From the NCBI GenBank assembly GCA_022749755.1, contig CM040449.1, positions 9,123,657-9,187,656 of the forward strand: a stretch of DNA of 64,000 nt, given 5' to 3'. The translations under genes and the position numbers were made by a program. The number at the start of each line of letters is the position of its first letter. Position 1 is the first letter of the stretch. A model generated the notes under the pieces. It was not told the origin of the DNA and ran no database searches. It saw nothing but the letters and a program-made list of their open reading frames with translations. The DNA is from Azadirachta indica. Lineage: Eukaryota > Streptophyta > Magnoliopsida > Sapindales > Meliaceae. Below are positions 21,256 to 33,631 of the stretch, one piece after another.

Positions 21256-21937
21256 ATTTGCTTCCTCTTTTTTTTTTTAAAAAAAAAATTTCCAGTTCAT
21301 TAATTTTAATTTTGGAGTTTTTGATAAAATAGATTCTGTTATTTTCTTTCGGACAATTTGATTTCCAGTTGATTAATTCAAATATGTAGTTGTTTAATTA
21401 ATTTTAATTGTATATCAATTAATTAATTTCTTGTACATGATCAAGATTAGACTTAAAGCTTCTTAATTTCTAGAAGAGACAGAAAATTTCCAGAGATCGT
21501 TAATCCAGGTGAGTTCCTCTTTTCCTTTCCCTTTCTTCTTTTCATCACTTCTTAATTCATTTTCGCTTGAACTCTTGGTTTTAAATATTAAAATCTTAAT
21601 GCATTTATATGAAATTCTTAATTTCGCTTGAATTATAAGTTGAATGCTCAAGTCCGTTGGATGCTTTGTTTGGCGACTATTTGATTGCTTTTCAGTTGAT
21701 GCTTTGATAATTTATAATTATATAATTGAAGACTTTTCTGGAGAAATTGGAATTGGGTTAAAATTGTGAATGGCTTAGCTTTTACAATTAAACAACAAGA
21801 AAATAAATTAATTTAAGTAAATATTATATCATCATTTCTTGTTGTCTTCTCATAGTTTTGGATGATGAACAAAGGAATCATAATTGAATGAATCTGTAGT
21901 TGTAGAGAAAAAAAAAATTAAATATGTATACATAATT

Positions 21938-22562
21938 AGGGACGGCAAAATTTTTTATGAGCCCCAAATTCACGAGAATCCACCCTTAATGAGAGATAAT
22001 TTAGATAAATTTACGAGAAATGAGCAGAAATGAAGAAAAATTAATTCCTAATTTATTAATAGAATGGAATTGATTTAGCTCTCTCAACCCTACTCCCTTC
22101 ATTTCTTATTAAAACATAATATAAATATATTATAATTTATAAATTAAATTTTATATATGTAAATATAATTTTATATTACAATTTCTAAAAAAATTATATA
22201 TTATAATTAAATGTAATTAGTAATAAAAAATTATGGAGTTATAAATTAATGTTATAAAAAAAGAATATATAAATAAAAAGTAAAAAATTAAAAATTAAAG
22301 ATCCTATATTGTATTTCTAATATAATATTAATAATATTTTTATTTAAATTAATTAAATTATTATATTATTAAAATTAATTTATAAAATAATATAAAATAA
22401 GGAATTGATATAGGGATGAGAAACTCATTTCTTATGCGAAGATTCTCTATCCCCTCGCCCCATCCAATTAAATTTATGGGAGAATAGGGCTGAAAATAAA
22501 GGTTAAAATAAAAAATGAGGTGGGGAGTCTTCTTCACCCCATCCCGCTCCATTTCTATCCCT
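21938..22562. mobile_element. 630-bp MITE, copy 1
   Basis: Nearly collinear with 47605-48234. Ends AGGGACGG and (reverse complement of the right end) AGGGATAG form short inverted repeats, and the right side carries GGGGCGGGA-like sequence typical of hAT-type MITEs with AGGGATGGCAATGGGG ends. The middle about 400 bp is very AT-rich and shared almost base for base with copy 2. A clean 8-bp target duplication was not found. The copy is more decayed at its ends than copy 2. Confidence 0.75.
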
Positions 22563-23657
22563 GTATATAAATGATAAAGTGTTATGGGTAAATTAGTTAA
22601 CGTACGTTAATTAATTCATTAGTTAATTAAAATTTACATAAATAAAAAAATAAATTAAATATCTTGAAATTAATTAAAAATTAATAATATTGGAAGCAAA
22701 AGCAACAAGTGTTAGAGAGTTGCCAGAGTGCATATGCTGAAACTTTGGTTGGTCCAATTTGGCATCTTTCATACAGTTAAGAGAGTCTGGTCCCAATTGA
22801 ATGCAAACATGCAGTTGCGGATCCAAATTTCTTAATTTTCTGATAATTAATTTTAGGACACGCATGCACATTAAGTTACTATATTAAAGTACCAATATAT
22901 ATATGTATACATAAGCATTTCACGCTAATCCTAATCCTAAACATAAGCAGTTCGACATCTATTCAATTTTGTACACTTACAAATTAGAGCAAGAGGTATA
23001 TACACTAAATTAATAAAATATAAAATATTAAAGCGATCATCTTAACAGGTAATGCATTGTTGGTTGTTTTTTCTTTTTATTCTTTTAGTATGTTTTTCAA
23101 GTTCTGATGCAATAAGCCATTATCAATTTTAGATTTTAACTATTTTTCCAAAAACTGCTGAGAAGAATAGTTTAAGCACTGAGCATATTATCACTTTCCC
23201 TTTCCCTTTAGAACTCCTAAATAGGGAGTTGGATCTACTCCTACTCTTTTTTATCCTATACTTTTAAGAATTCATTAACACGTGGCATGAATCAAAATGG
23301 AAGGTTGAGATTGTATTTTAAGAATTTTTATTAATTAATCACTATAATTTATTTTACTAAAAGATAGAAAAAATAATTTTAAAATTAATTGGTATAGTTG
23401 TTAAAATATAATCTCAACCTTCCATTTTTATTCATACCAAGTATCAATGAATTCTTAAAAGTGTAGAATAAAAAATATCAGAACTGGATCTAAATCTCTC
23501 AAATAGACCCTTGTATATTTTTATGAACAAAATTATTAGATACGAAGGTAAATGTCAAGAATAATACTAATAATATGATAAAATTGAAAATATATTTCTA
23601 AATAATAAAATGGAAATGAAATTTAATTTTTCACTTTTAAACATATGATTTTTTTTT
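22563..23657. other. Intergenic sequence upstream of the CCA gene
   Basis: AT-rich. A block TTTTAAGAATTCATTAACACGTGGCATGA near 23263-23290 is partly mirrored at 23405-23470 (CTCAACCTTCCATTTT, AATGAATTCTTAAAAG), suggesting a small foldback repeat of about 200 bp. The promoter of the CCA gene must lie in the right part, but no element can be fixed. Confidence 0.4.
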
Positions 23658-23723
23658 TTGGAAAATAAACATATGATATGGTTGTTAGTTTTATTTACTC
23701 GAGCAAGAAAAATCAAGCAAGCC

Positions 23724-26700
23724 ATGAGGCTAGCACTAGTTTCTTCGCCTGCTGCTATAAAACTCAACCCTCTTCTCAGCGTCTTCTCTTCGACTACCTT
23801 TCGTGCTCACAACAACTTCGCGTTTCGAAATGTTTCCACCCCAATCAAAACCCTAGGGTTTTTGCGTTGCGGAGCAACAATGGCGGAGCCGGTGATGGTT
23901 CAAGTGAAGGAGAAAATTGACTTAACAGACAAAGAGAAGAAGATTTTCGACTGCCTTCTCAACACTCTACGCCACTCCGATCTCACAACACAGCTCCGCG
24001 TCGCTGGTGGATGGGTTCGCGACAAGGTACATATTTCTATTGTTGTTTTGCATGCATTGTTAAGTTTGAGTGTAGTTTCAATTTGCCTTCATCGCTTGCT
24101 TGTGAATTTTGATATTATTTGCTGCAGCTGCTTGGCAAAGATTGTTATGACATTGATATCGCCCTTGACAACATGGTGGGAAGTGAATTTGCCAATAAGG
24201 TGGCAGAGTATCTGTCATCTACTGGAGAAAATCGCCCTCCAGGTTTTGGTGTTATTCCATGGTGCGTGGTTTGCTTTCCTAATGAATTGCTTTGGGATAC
24301 AATGCATTGGATGTATGGTATCCATTGTTTTTAGAATATGAAATTTAACACATGCTTAGGTTACATAAAAGTTGAAATTTAAGGTAAATTTTAAAAATTG
24401 CAAAACTTGAAACGCATGACAATTTTTTTTTTTTTTGGAAAAAGATATGTAACAATAGATATCTGTAGTACAACTCCCATTACTTCATGTAGATATGGGA
24501 CATTTTATACTAATTTATAGAAGTTATGTTTGGTATGGAGGTACAATGGCTATGGTGGCTGGAAAAGTGAGTGTTCCTGCTAGAAGTTGGTGCTTAGGAA
24601 ACACCTTTTTGGCTTTGCTTTTAACATTAAGGGGAAGGCACCACTACTGAACATAACTTAGTAGCTTTTCTGAGTATTTATGATTTGTGATGTTTATTTT
24701 TTTTTTTATTTGTGGTAATTTTTCAGTGTCAACTCTAATTTTGCTTTGCAGCAACCCTGACCAGTCCAAACATAACTTAGTAGCTTTTCTGAGTATTTAT
24801 GATTTGTGATGTTTATTTTTTGTTTATTTGTGGTAATTTTTCAGTGTAAATTCTAATTTTGCTTTGCAGCAACCCTGACCAGTCCAAACACTTAGAGACT
24901 GCAAGGATGTGCCTTTATGATTTATGGATTGATTTTGTAAACCTAAGATGTGAAGACTATTGTGAGAATAGCCGGATCCCAACCATGGTACACTATTGTT
25001 TTTGCATTTCATTTATAAGTTAACAATACTCTTCTTCATACACTTTTTCCTGAGAGATTTTATTTTTTATTTCAAGGTTTTTGCCATATTTTACTTGTTT
25101 AACAATTTGCAACGTTATACTCCTATTATTTTGTTTCCCAATTTGGAAATGCTTCCATGAGGGTTTAGATGAGAATGAAGTACTTAGTAAATCTTTTAAT
25201 TTAAAAGTGTTTCAGTTTCTCTTATGAAAGTTATTCGTAAGCTTCACTATGTTGTGGATGTTCAATAGTCTGAAGTTGTGTATGGTGCTATATCTCCCCT
25301 ACTGATAATAGCATTACAATAATGAAATTATTAAGTTACTCTGTCTCATTGCAGAAATTTGGCACTGCAGAAGAAGATGCATACAGAAGGGATTTAACTA
25401 TCAATAGGTATATTACTTTGCTATGTAGAATAAATGACGTAATTATAAAAGCAAAAACCTGAAACAATGCTGGTTGTGGTGGTTTTGAAAATTGATAATC
25501 TTGATAGGTTTTTATTTTACTTGGCATAACTTGTTAAATGCTTAAGAATTTGTCTATTGTAAATCATGAATTTATTTCTATACACATTGCTGGACTTCTC
25601 TTTGTGCATTCTTTAAAAATAATTTCATATAATTGGTTCAGCAACATTAATCTAAGGATGGGCATTTCTTTTCTTTTGACAGTTTGTTCTACAACATCAA
25701 CACTGGCTCAGTTGAAGATCTTACAGGAAGAGGTTATGATGCATTTTATTTTCTTCTTTCTTTTCAGGAACTATTTTCTCCTGGAGTCAAAAGTTTACTC
25801 TGTTAATATTTTCTGTTTTAATTTCAGGAATTGCGGATTTAAAACACGGAAAAATTGTGACTCCATTACCTCCAAAAGCTACATTTTTGGATGATCCTCT
25901 TCGTGTTCTCAGAGCTATTCGTTTTGGTACTTGTTATTTAATGTTTTTCATTATTCTCTTATCTTCCTTGTTCTAATATATAATGTAAGGAAAGTTTTTG
26001 TTGTTCCTCATTATTTTCAGCCAAAGTTGAAAGTCATTATTTGTAAAACATGCCAATTTTCTTCAAATAATTTTATAAGCTGGTTATCAGAACTACTATT
26101 CCATTTTTCTCTAATAGATTTCAGCTCTCTCTGGGTAAAGGCTTACCAATTAATCACATGCCATAATGCTAAGGCCTTTGCCTTGCTTCTTTTTGTTCCT
26201 TCCTCAAACCACTGTTGTGAATTAATTTTTAATTTAATCAGTCTTTGATTGTGTAGGAACTATTTTCCCCATCATGTGCCATAAAAGACCCATATTGACA
26301 ATTTTTCCTCCTTGTACACTATTTCTAATCCTTAGTTTCTCATGAATGAATTCATTCTTAACTTTATCTTTCTTTTCACTTTGTATTTGCCTAATATCGT
26401 CAACTGTCTCTATCTATATGTTGCCATAACTCATACTGCCCAACATCATTTATAGTATGGAGCACCTTGGGACATCTTGTTTCTTCAGTTGTAAACTCTT
26501 GCATTGCCTCTGATTATATATTTTGGATTCTGCAAGAGTCTTTTGCATTCTTCTTGACAGTATTTATTCTTCCTTGCTCTCCTTGCTTTTATTTATTTTA
26601 CTAGACTGAGATGCAGATGCATAAATATACAAGTACCAAAGAATGGGGAGGCAAACTGCACAAAATAATTCTAGTTTAGTGATTCAAAGTTAGCCCGATG

Positions 26701-29700
26701 ACTATTGCCTGTAAAGGACAAGAACTCTTATTGGTCTTAATTAAGGCTATTGAAATAATTGCTTTTCTGATTGGTGGTGCATGGTAGCAAGTCAAGGCTG
26801 TTGCATGTCTATATCATTGGGTGAATGCCTGCCTGAGTTTATCCTTAAGCACTTGATTGCTCATCATGGGAAACAGCATAAGGTTGTTGGTATCCCTATG
26901 ACATCCCACTGTTTAAAATTTGGATAAATGATTTCTCCATTTTTGTGTTTGTTTGCTTGTTTATGCATCTATATTTGCTTCATACACCATCCTTGGCCCA
27001 TCCTTTTCCATTTTAGGTGCACGGTTTGGGTTTGTACTGGATGAAGAACTAAAGAAAGCCGCTGCCTCTGATGAGGTGAAAGCAGCTCTTGCAGCCAAAA
27101 TTAGCAGAGAGCGCATAGGAACTGAAGTATGTTTGTTATCTATCTTCAGATGGATTGCTGGGATTTGTTTGATTTCTGAGACAACTTGTTTATGTTGATG
27201 ATCTGGGACACTTTATTGGTTTCATTTATGGTGTGAAATTAACTATCACTGGCATTCTTTATGTAGATTGATCTCATGATTTCCGGGAAGCAACCTGTTA
27301 AAGCACTGGCCTACATTTGTGATTTTAAACTATTTTGGATTGTCTTTAATCTTCCTGTGCAGTATGACCCCGTAGTATCAGAAGAATGTGATAGGTATGA
27401 TTAGAGCAATATTATTTCATGTCACTAGGCTTGTTCTATTTCTGGTTTGGAACTTTAAATTTACATGCATGCTAAATAAAACTTTCAAAATTACGGTTGA
27501 GAAACAAACTGAATGCTAAATCGGATATCTGAGTTTCTGATTTTCAAGTTGAAGGGGTATAGCATTAGTCAATTGGACATTATTGTGTAAGATTTTTTTC
27601 TCCTCTCTTTTTTTCATCTTTTGAAATTTTCATTAATGTTGACCACATTATTATATCAACTATCAACTTTTTCCCTTTTGTTTTTCCAATTGTTTCCTGG
27701 TTTTTGATTCTTGTTTGGCAGCTTGCATCTTGAATACTTTGTGTGTGATTTTAGAAACAAAAGCTTGGAGCTCAAGCTTAGTACCACATGGCAGAGTTCT
27801 TTCTTATTTTCTTCTGTAGTTTGTTTCTTCGGTGCATGTCATTCACGTTTATATGAACAATTTATCTTCCAATGCTGTTGCATACATTTATGTGGTCTTG
27901 TTTATGCTTGTGTGTAATGCTTTCACACTGTGGAAGCTGGCATAGTGGATGTTCAATTTTTGGGTATGATAAGGGATTAGAATATTCAAAGGACAGTGGG
28001 AACTAAAGATTGCCTACAAGATTTTATTTGATCCTTTTTTTTGGGCCGTGTCTTACCGTTTTTCTACTTTATGGTGCTCCTGTGAGTAGAATGCTGAATC
28101 CTGTTTAATGTGTACTTTCTTGAACAAGACTTTATTTAACGAACTTCAATAATTTTTGTTTGAGTGAAAATGCAACTTTCCGTTGTGCTAGGGTTCTATA
28201 TATTTATACGACAGAAGTCTACAGTTTAAGCTTCTACATCAGCCATGATTTGTAGGAGACCTCAGCATCTCTAGTACAATGTCTTGGTTTAAATAGCAGG
28301 AAAATAGAAGAAGCTACATTATCTAGTTTAAGGATTTCTTGACTTTTGCCACATGAAACAAATTCAATATGCCAGGAAAATTTACATAATACTTTCCTAT
28401 GTATCAGTTCTATTGGGCACCATTAGAAATTTACATCATGTAGATATGCTGTTTTCTGGACTATTCTGTATCATGTCATAACCTTTCCTTTTACTTTATT
28501 GTAGGCTTTGCATTGCTTACTTGGATGCTGCCGGGAACCTTACTCAATTAATCAGACATTCCACCTTCAATGTGAGAGTCACTTTCCCTTACTTTTTACT
28601 GCATTTATTTGTTAGCAGTTATGCTCTGATCCGAATCTTATCTCTTGTGTTAGGCTTTGAATTAATGTATTCTTGTTCCATTGGGATTTAGGATGAACAA
28701 AGAAGGCTTCTCATTTATGGTGCTTTATTTCTCCCATTGAGAAAGACCACATACAAGGATAATAAAGGAAAACAGGTAATATTTTAATTTTGTGGTGTTC
28801 ATGACTTCTAACTATAATCTTCCATTTTGAGTGTGTGATAAGGTCTGAACATGTGTGCTTTGCGCTTATCAACAATATTCTACATCTAGGTGGGGATGGC
28901 TAATCCCTGGGTCAGGTTTAAGTGACCCTGGATCAAGACCAGCGATAAAAATACTGTTCCTGCACTTGGTCAAAATCTGAGGCTGTTTTAACCCATGATG
29001 GTACCCAGGTACCTGGACCCAGATTGCAACACAAGAATTTATTCTTTTTAATCCTAAATTTCTTATGTTTTCAACCATTTGATAAACACAGTATGACAAT
29101 AATATATATCAATGAAACAATTATTAACTGCAACAATATCAATTTAAACCAATACCCTACCAATCCACCTCCTAAAAATAAAAATATTGTGCCACATACA
29201 AATATATGGCCATCAATGTTCCTAGTAAATGAACTCCATATACATAATGTGTGTGTGTTTGAAATAATCGTAAAATCATACCAATATTAACTCAATTGAT
29301 TTTCATTTAGTAACGACATCAATCTAAATTAATATAATATTAAAAATTAAAAATTTAAAGCATAAAATGTTTATCTTGATTTCTGTGCATTTCCACCTGA
29401 ATGTCAAATAATGGAGTGTATCTGGTTATCTCTGCAATGGAATGATGGGCATAAAATGTTTATCTTGATTTCTGTGCTTTTCCATCTGAATGTGAAATAA
29501 TGGAGCATCTCTCATTTGCTGCTTTTAAACTAATTATTGAATCCTTCATTGCAGATACCTGTTGTCAACTATATTTTCAGAGACTCTCTCAAGCGAAAAG
29601 CTAGTGATGCTGAAACAGTCAGTCTAGATCTACTTGTTATTTATTAACTTCGCATGTTTGCACGTTCAAATGTCGGTATTGATTTTTTTTAAAAGACTTA

Positions 29701-32152
29701 TTAGTTTGCAGCTCTGTTATATATTGCATTTTTCTCTTCTTTCTAGGTAATGAATATCCACAAGTCATTGGAGAAATTCTTATCCTTGATTCCATCTCTT
29801 GTATCCCCTGAGGAATTTAAACTTGATGAAGATGAATGCCACAAAGAATTGGTTGATGTTGCAGTTCCTTCACAACTGCGTGTGTTGACAGGTTTGCTGT
29901 TGCATTTAATATTACTGATTCTGTTTGCATACTGAAGGTTTTGCTTTTACATGTTGTCTGTGATAATTGTGATGTGCAAAAGTTTGTGCAATTGTGCTTG
30001 AATTTTTGATAAATCTACCACCATTTCCTTGTTTCTTAAATCTTACTAGTTTTGAAGTTGACATGTTAATTCATCGTGATCCATGAGTATGCAGATGGGG
30101 TCACACTTTTTAGCATATGGTGTTAACATATGAATACCAAAGGAAGACTAAATTGGAATACGATCAATTATATGTTGCACAAAATTATAAATATATGCGC
30201 ATATGCCCAACTGCAGATTTATAATTTGGTTTAAACTTACAAGGCAGCTGAATAAGCAAGATAGCATGTTTCTTGTTGATTTCATCTATTACATAAAGTT
30301 TTGTTTTCTAGCATTTTGTAAAATGAAATGCCTTCAAATGACACAATTGTCAACAATTTAAGCTAATACTGTAACACCTGCCATTTTGTTTAATTTTCAG
30401 ATTATTTTTTATAAGTAGAAAAATAGTAATTTTAGCCATTTTCTTTGACAGCTCCATAACTCCTTATAACTGTAATTGACAGTAACTTCCCATATCTATT
30501 ATTAATAAATTTCAAATCTGACCATTCAGTTTTCTCCTCATTCTTTCTCCATCTCATTTTTTCTCATTTGTCTTCACTTGTTATGATTAATTAATGCTTT
30601 AACCATCAAATTGTTGAGGAAAATTTTTCTTACTCAAAAAATTAGTAAGTCTTAGCACTTATAATGTTTTCCCATTAATGCTTTAATGACTTGTGGATGC
30701 TATATGTTTTGGTGTCATTACTAGTTGATGTCCGGACTGGATTGGTATATGTTTTGAGACTTTGATTTGGAGGTCTTAATATGTGCTTGTCGTATATAGG
30801 ATTTGGGTTTACAGATAAATCAAGTACATTCTCAGGATATTTCACGTGTAAAGCATGAGAAATGAAAGCTAGTCCTTTTAAAAGAAACCCTTCTCTGGAT
30901 TTTTGCATAATCATCACATGGCTGCTGACTCTTATTTTTTTACCTATCCAGGATTTCTTCTCAGAGAAATCAAAGATTTTTGGCGAGTTGCCTTGTTGAC
31001 TTCTACCTTGCTTTATCCTACTGATGTTGACCACACAGACGATATTTTGAACAAGCGCTTTCAACTGGACAGTAAGCGAGATTTGTTTCAGGCAGCTGAG
31101 GATACAATTACTAAACTAGGTATGATCAGTGTCTTCTTTCTGTACTTCATTTAGTTCTATTGTTCATTAGACTTGTTGGACACATTTGGCGCTGGTTTAT
31201 AACTGAATCAAGTTATAAATATTGATATCATTATTTGATATGGAACATAATTCTAGATGCTTGTATCCAATTAAAAAATTTTTAAGAATTCTGTTTTGTT
31301 ACAATATTGGCATGAATAGTAGTTATGCATATGATGCTTGGTAAAGTATGAAAGAGGGAGGTTTTGAGAGAAATAGTGGAGTATTTCATGAGCTTGTCCA
31401 ATTTGTAAGTGAGAGAGACACGCTGAAAAAGTTTAGTCAGGTCTTGCCTCATGCTGATTATGATTTCGTCTGGTCCTCTATTGCCTTGAATGGTCTCATC
31501 TGATAATTTAATGCTAAAACTGATTTCTTAAATCTGGTTTGAAACATCGTGCTTTTCATTACATCTTTATTTTTTATCGTGTAAGACTTAAAACATGCTA
31601 CGTAATTGTTAAAACTCTAACATAAAATTGGAAATTCAAGGTCATTTTGAAACTTCAAAACTTGAAACTATGCAATATAAAAGTTGAAACACGTAATGTG
31701 AAATTTAAAAAAAAATGATCTATATGTCCATACATTGACGTATTGTAGTCAATCTTTAGTTTAAGCCTAGAGCGTTATCCTTGCATGTCTTGTCTGATGC
31801 TTCATTTGCTTTTGTTGAGACATGCAGGTCTTGATAAAGTGTGGGATCTAAAACCGCTGTTGAATGGAAAAGAGATTATGAATGTTCTGCAGCTTAAGTC
31901 TGGAGGACCACTTGTTAGGGAATGGGTAAGGCACTCTTTCTTCCATGTTAGAGCGATCTTTCCTCCCCCCTCTGGCTTCCCCCCAAAAATAAAAATAAAA
32001 ATGAAGCATTGTGAATTTCAAATGCTAATTCAACTTTGACTTTGCAGCAACAAAAGCTCATCGCATGGCAGCTTGCCCATCCTTCTGGAACTGCAGAGGA
32101 ATGCCTTGACTGGATGAAACAAACACATTCAAAGCGTGTAAAGCGGGAGTGA
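23724..32152 (+). CDS. CCA-adding enzyme (tRNA nucleotidyltransferase), 15 exons
   Basis: Adds or repairs the 3'-terminal CCA of tRNAs using CTP and ATP. Exons: 23724-24026, 24128-24261, 24870-24987, 25355-25407, 25683-25732, 25828-25926, 27017-27126, 27267-27394, 28505-28571, 28692-28775, 29555-29617, 29747-29891, 30952-31119, 31828-31925, 32048-32152. All junctions are GT/AG, phases are consistent, and the product is 574 aa. Class II nucleotidyltransferase motifs: GGWVRDKLLG, the metal-binding DIDIAL (about residues 105-112), the RRDLTIN motif (about residue 200) and the DPLRVLRAIRFGARF neck/head block. The N-terminal 50 or so residues are Ser/Arg-rich and without acids, fitting organelle targeting. 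A second ATG at 23880 (MAEPVMV) would give a cytosolic form; such alternative starts are known for plant CCA enzymes. An in-frame ATG at 23658 is also possible. Intron 2 ends in a 118-bp duplication. Confidence 0.95.
23880..23882 (+). promoter_or_regulatory. Alternative internal start codon of the CCA gene
   Basis: ATG in the context CAACAATGGCG, a good plant initiation context (A at -3, G at +4), lies 52 codons after the first ATG and removes the presequence-like N-terminus. Plant and yeast CCA enzymes are known to use staggered starts to serve cytosol, mitochondria and plastids. Use of this start here is inferred. Confidence 0.55.
24652..24887 (+). repeat. 118-bp tandem duplication across an intron/exon border of the CCA gene
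   Basis: Units 24652-24769 and 24770-24887 are near-identical (differences in the T-run and at AACTC/AAATTC). Each contains the last about 100 bp of intron 2, the branch and polypyrimidine region, the acceptor TTTGCAG and the first 18 nt of exon 3 (CNPDQSK coding). The true exon 3 starts at 24870 because only it continues into the rest of the protein; the decoy acceptor ends at 24751. Confidence 0.92.
25927..27016 (+). other. Intron 6 of the CCA gene
   Basis: A 1.09 kb GT...AG intron, T-rich, with no recognised insertion. Confidence 0.85.
28880..29040. repeat. Possible decayed MITE in CCA intron 10
   Basis: Phrases GGTCAGGTTTAAGTGACCCTGG and GGTACCCAGGTACCTGGACCCA resemble the GGGT(C/A)-rich ends of common plant hAT-type MITEs. 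No inverted repeat pair or target duplication was found. Confidence 0.3.
29360..29505 (+). repeat. Imperfect direct repeat in CCA intron 10
   Basis: GCATAAAATGTTTATCTTG followed by about 38 further bases at 29360-29416 is repeated at 29449-29505, 89 bp apart, with a few changes. Two copies only. Confidence 0.85.
29892..30951 (+). other. Intron 12 of the CCA gene
   Basis: A 1.06 kb GT...AG intron, AT-rich, without a recognised insert. The 129-codon open frame on the opposite strand overlaps exon 13 and has no domain. Confidence 0.85.
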
Positions 32153-32800
32153 CTAGCAATATGGTTTATACATCTAAAACAATTGGGTTGTATATATATT
32201 TATATATTGGATTTGGGGCTGGATAAGCATTTTAAAGCTAAATGTGGATGGAGTTCTTGATGCCAAGTTTTTACAAGAAAATGCTTGGAATCTACATTTG
32301 CAGCTAGGAATCATTGGTGGAAAGGAAGGTATCACATTCAAGGGGAAACAAAGGTAAAATCTGAGCTAACATTCTGATTAACAATTTTGTAAATCTGCCT
32401 CTATTTATATGACTCGTATTAGGTACTAAAATTTTGTAGTTTAGAGTGATTTAGTAGTCAGTAGTAGTTTGGCATAATCGTCTGCTTATTTATTTTGTTA
32501 CTAAAAAATGGGTACAGCATTCTAGTTCCTTATCTGTAAAAGCCAATCTCAACATAATGATAATATTTGTAATGATCTGATTTCGATAACATTATTTATT
32601 TATTTATTTTAGTCGTTCAAAGAGTTAAATGATGAATTCTGACCTAGTAACTACCTTTATGAGCATGTGTGTGATTGTAAGTTTTTGTTTTTGAAGCCAT
32701 GACTATCGTTTAGGTAAAGGTTAGAGTTGTATTATTGGTCACATTGTATTATTGGTTTACTAATTTTGGTAAAAGGTAGAGTTATTGGTACAAAAACTTA
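32153..32800 (+). other. 3' UTR and downstream sequence of the CCA gene
   Basis: Non-coding sequence after the stop. Two AATAA-type A-rich sites occur but no poly(A) site can be fixed. A (TTTA)n stretch lies near 32592-32610. Confidence 0.4.
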
Positions 32801-32802
32801 AG

Positions 32803-33630
32803 GCCCGTTTGATTGAGTATTCAGGTAGTATTTTGAGTTTTTGAAACTCAAAAATATAAGAAAGGCGTTTGTCTAAATATGTATAAGTTTTATCCAAAAA
32901 TAGTTTTTGGATAAGATTCTTAAAAGTTAATGTAAAATTAGATAACTAAAAAAGTCAGTTTTTTTTTCGTTTTTGTTAACAGTATCCTTGGGCGTCACAG
33001 CATGCACTCGTTGGTGCAGCAGCTGGCTGTGCAGGCTTTGCCCCACGCTAGCCTTCCTTGGGGTGGTGGCACACCCCTTGGCCGTGACAGCATGCACACG
33101 TTGGTGCAATAGCCGGGCCGTGCTAATCTCCTTTGGAGCGGGCCCGAAGGAGGTTAGCGTTGGGCAATGTTTGCGCGGCCCGTTGCAGTACCAGCGTGTG
33201 CATGCTGCCGCAAGGGGTGTGCCCCCGCCCCTAGGGCAACGCTCGCGCGGCCTATTGCAGCACCAACACATCTCTTGGGCGCGGCCCATTGCAGCACCAG
33301 CGTGTGTACGCTGTCATGAATTTAAATATAATTTTTTTAAAACTTAAATAGGTTTTTAATTTTAAAGTCTCTTATTTTAAAAATTTTAAATATTTCAATT
33401 ACAATATTTACTTTATCTTTAAAAAATTAAAAATTTTTGTTATTAATTATTTCTTCTACTCTTTTTTATTCATTTTTTAATTATTCTTTAAAAACTTTTA
33501 TTATATGTTACAAAATATTTTATAATTTTTTATTTTATTGATATATTTTAATTAAGATATTTTATTCATATTATGAGTTTTTTATCCAAATAAATTATCT
33601 GTATTTAGCTACATTAATTAATTTACACAC
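32803..33630. mobile_element. Possible non-autonomous transposon enclosing a GC-rich foldback
   Basis: The left end AGGCCCGTTTGATTGAGTAT resembles the GGCCCGTTTGG ends of common plant hAT-type MITEs and copy A at 20024. The GC-rich palindrome sits inside. I could not find a matching right end, so limits are a guess. Confidence 0.3.
32990..33316. repeat. GC-rich imperfect palindrome with repeated subunits
   Basis: A GC-rich island in AT-rich surroundings. A unit reading CAGCATGCAC.CGTTGGTGCA occurs twice forward (about 32998 and 33089) and twice or more inverted as TGCAG.ACCAGCGTGTG(C/T)A (about 33184, 33291, partial near 33255). GGTGGCACACCCCTTG near 33066 pairs with CAAGGGGTGTGCCCCC near 33212. 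The centre is near 33,150. Its symmetry explains the roughly 120-codon open frames on both strands, which share the same low-complexity wording. It is not a convincing gene. Confidence 0.75.
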
Positions 33631-33631
33631 A

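Noticed and set aside
24652..24769. First copy of the duplicated acceptor as the true exon 3 start
   Set aside because: Reading on from 24752 meets a TGA before the rest of the nucleotidyltransferase sequence; only the acceptor before 24870 continues the protein.
30675..31064. 129-codon open frame on the minus strand
   Set aside because: Antisense to CCA intron 12 and exon 13; no domain.
32927..33347. Overlapping open frames of about 120 codons on both strands
   Set aside because: They arise from the GC-rich palindrome at 32990-33316. The products repeat the same Cys/Arg-rich wording, no domain is seen and the frames mirror each other.
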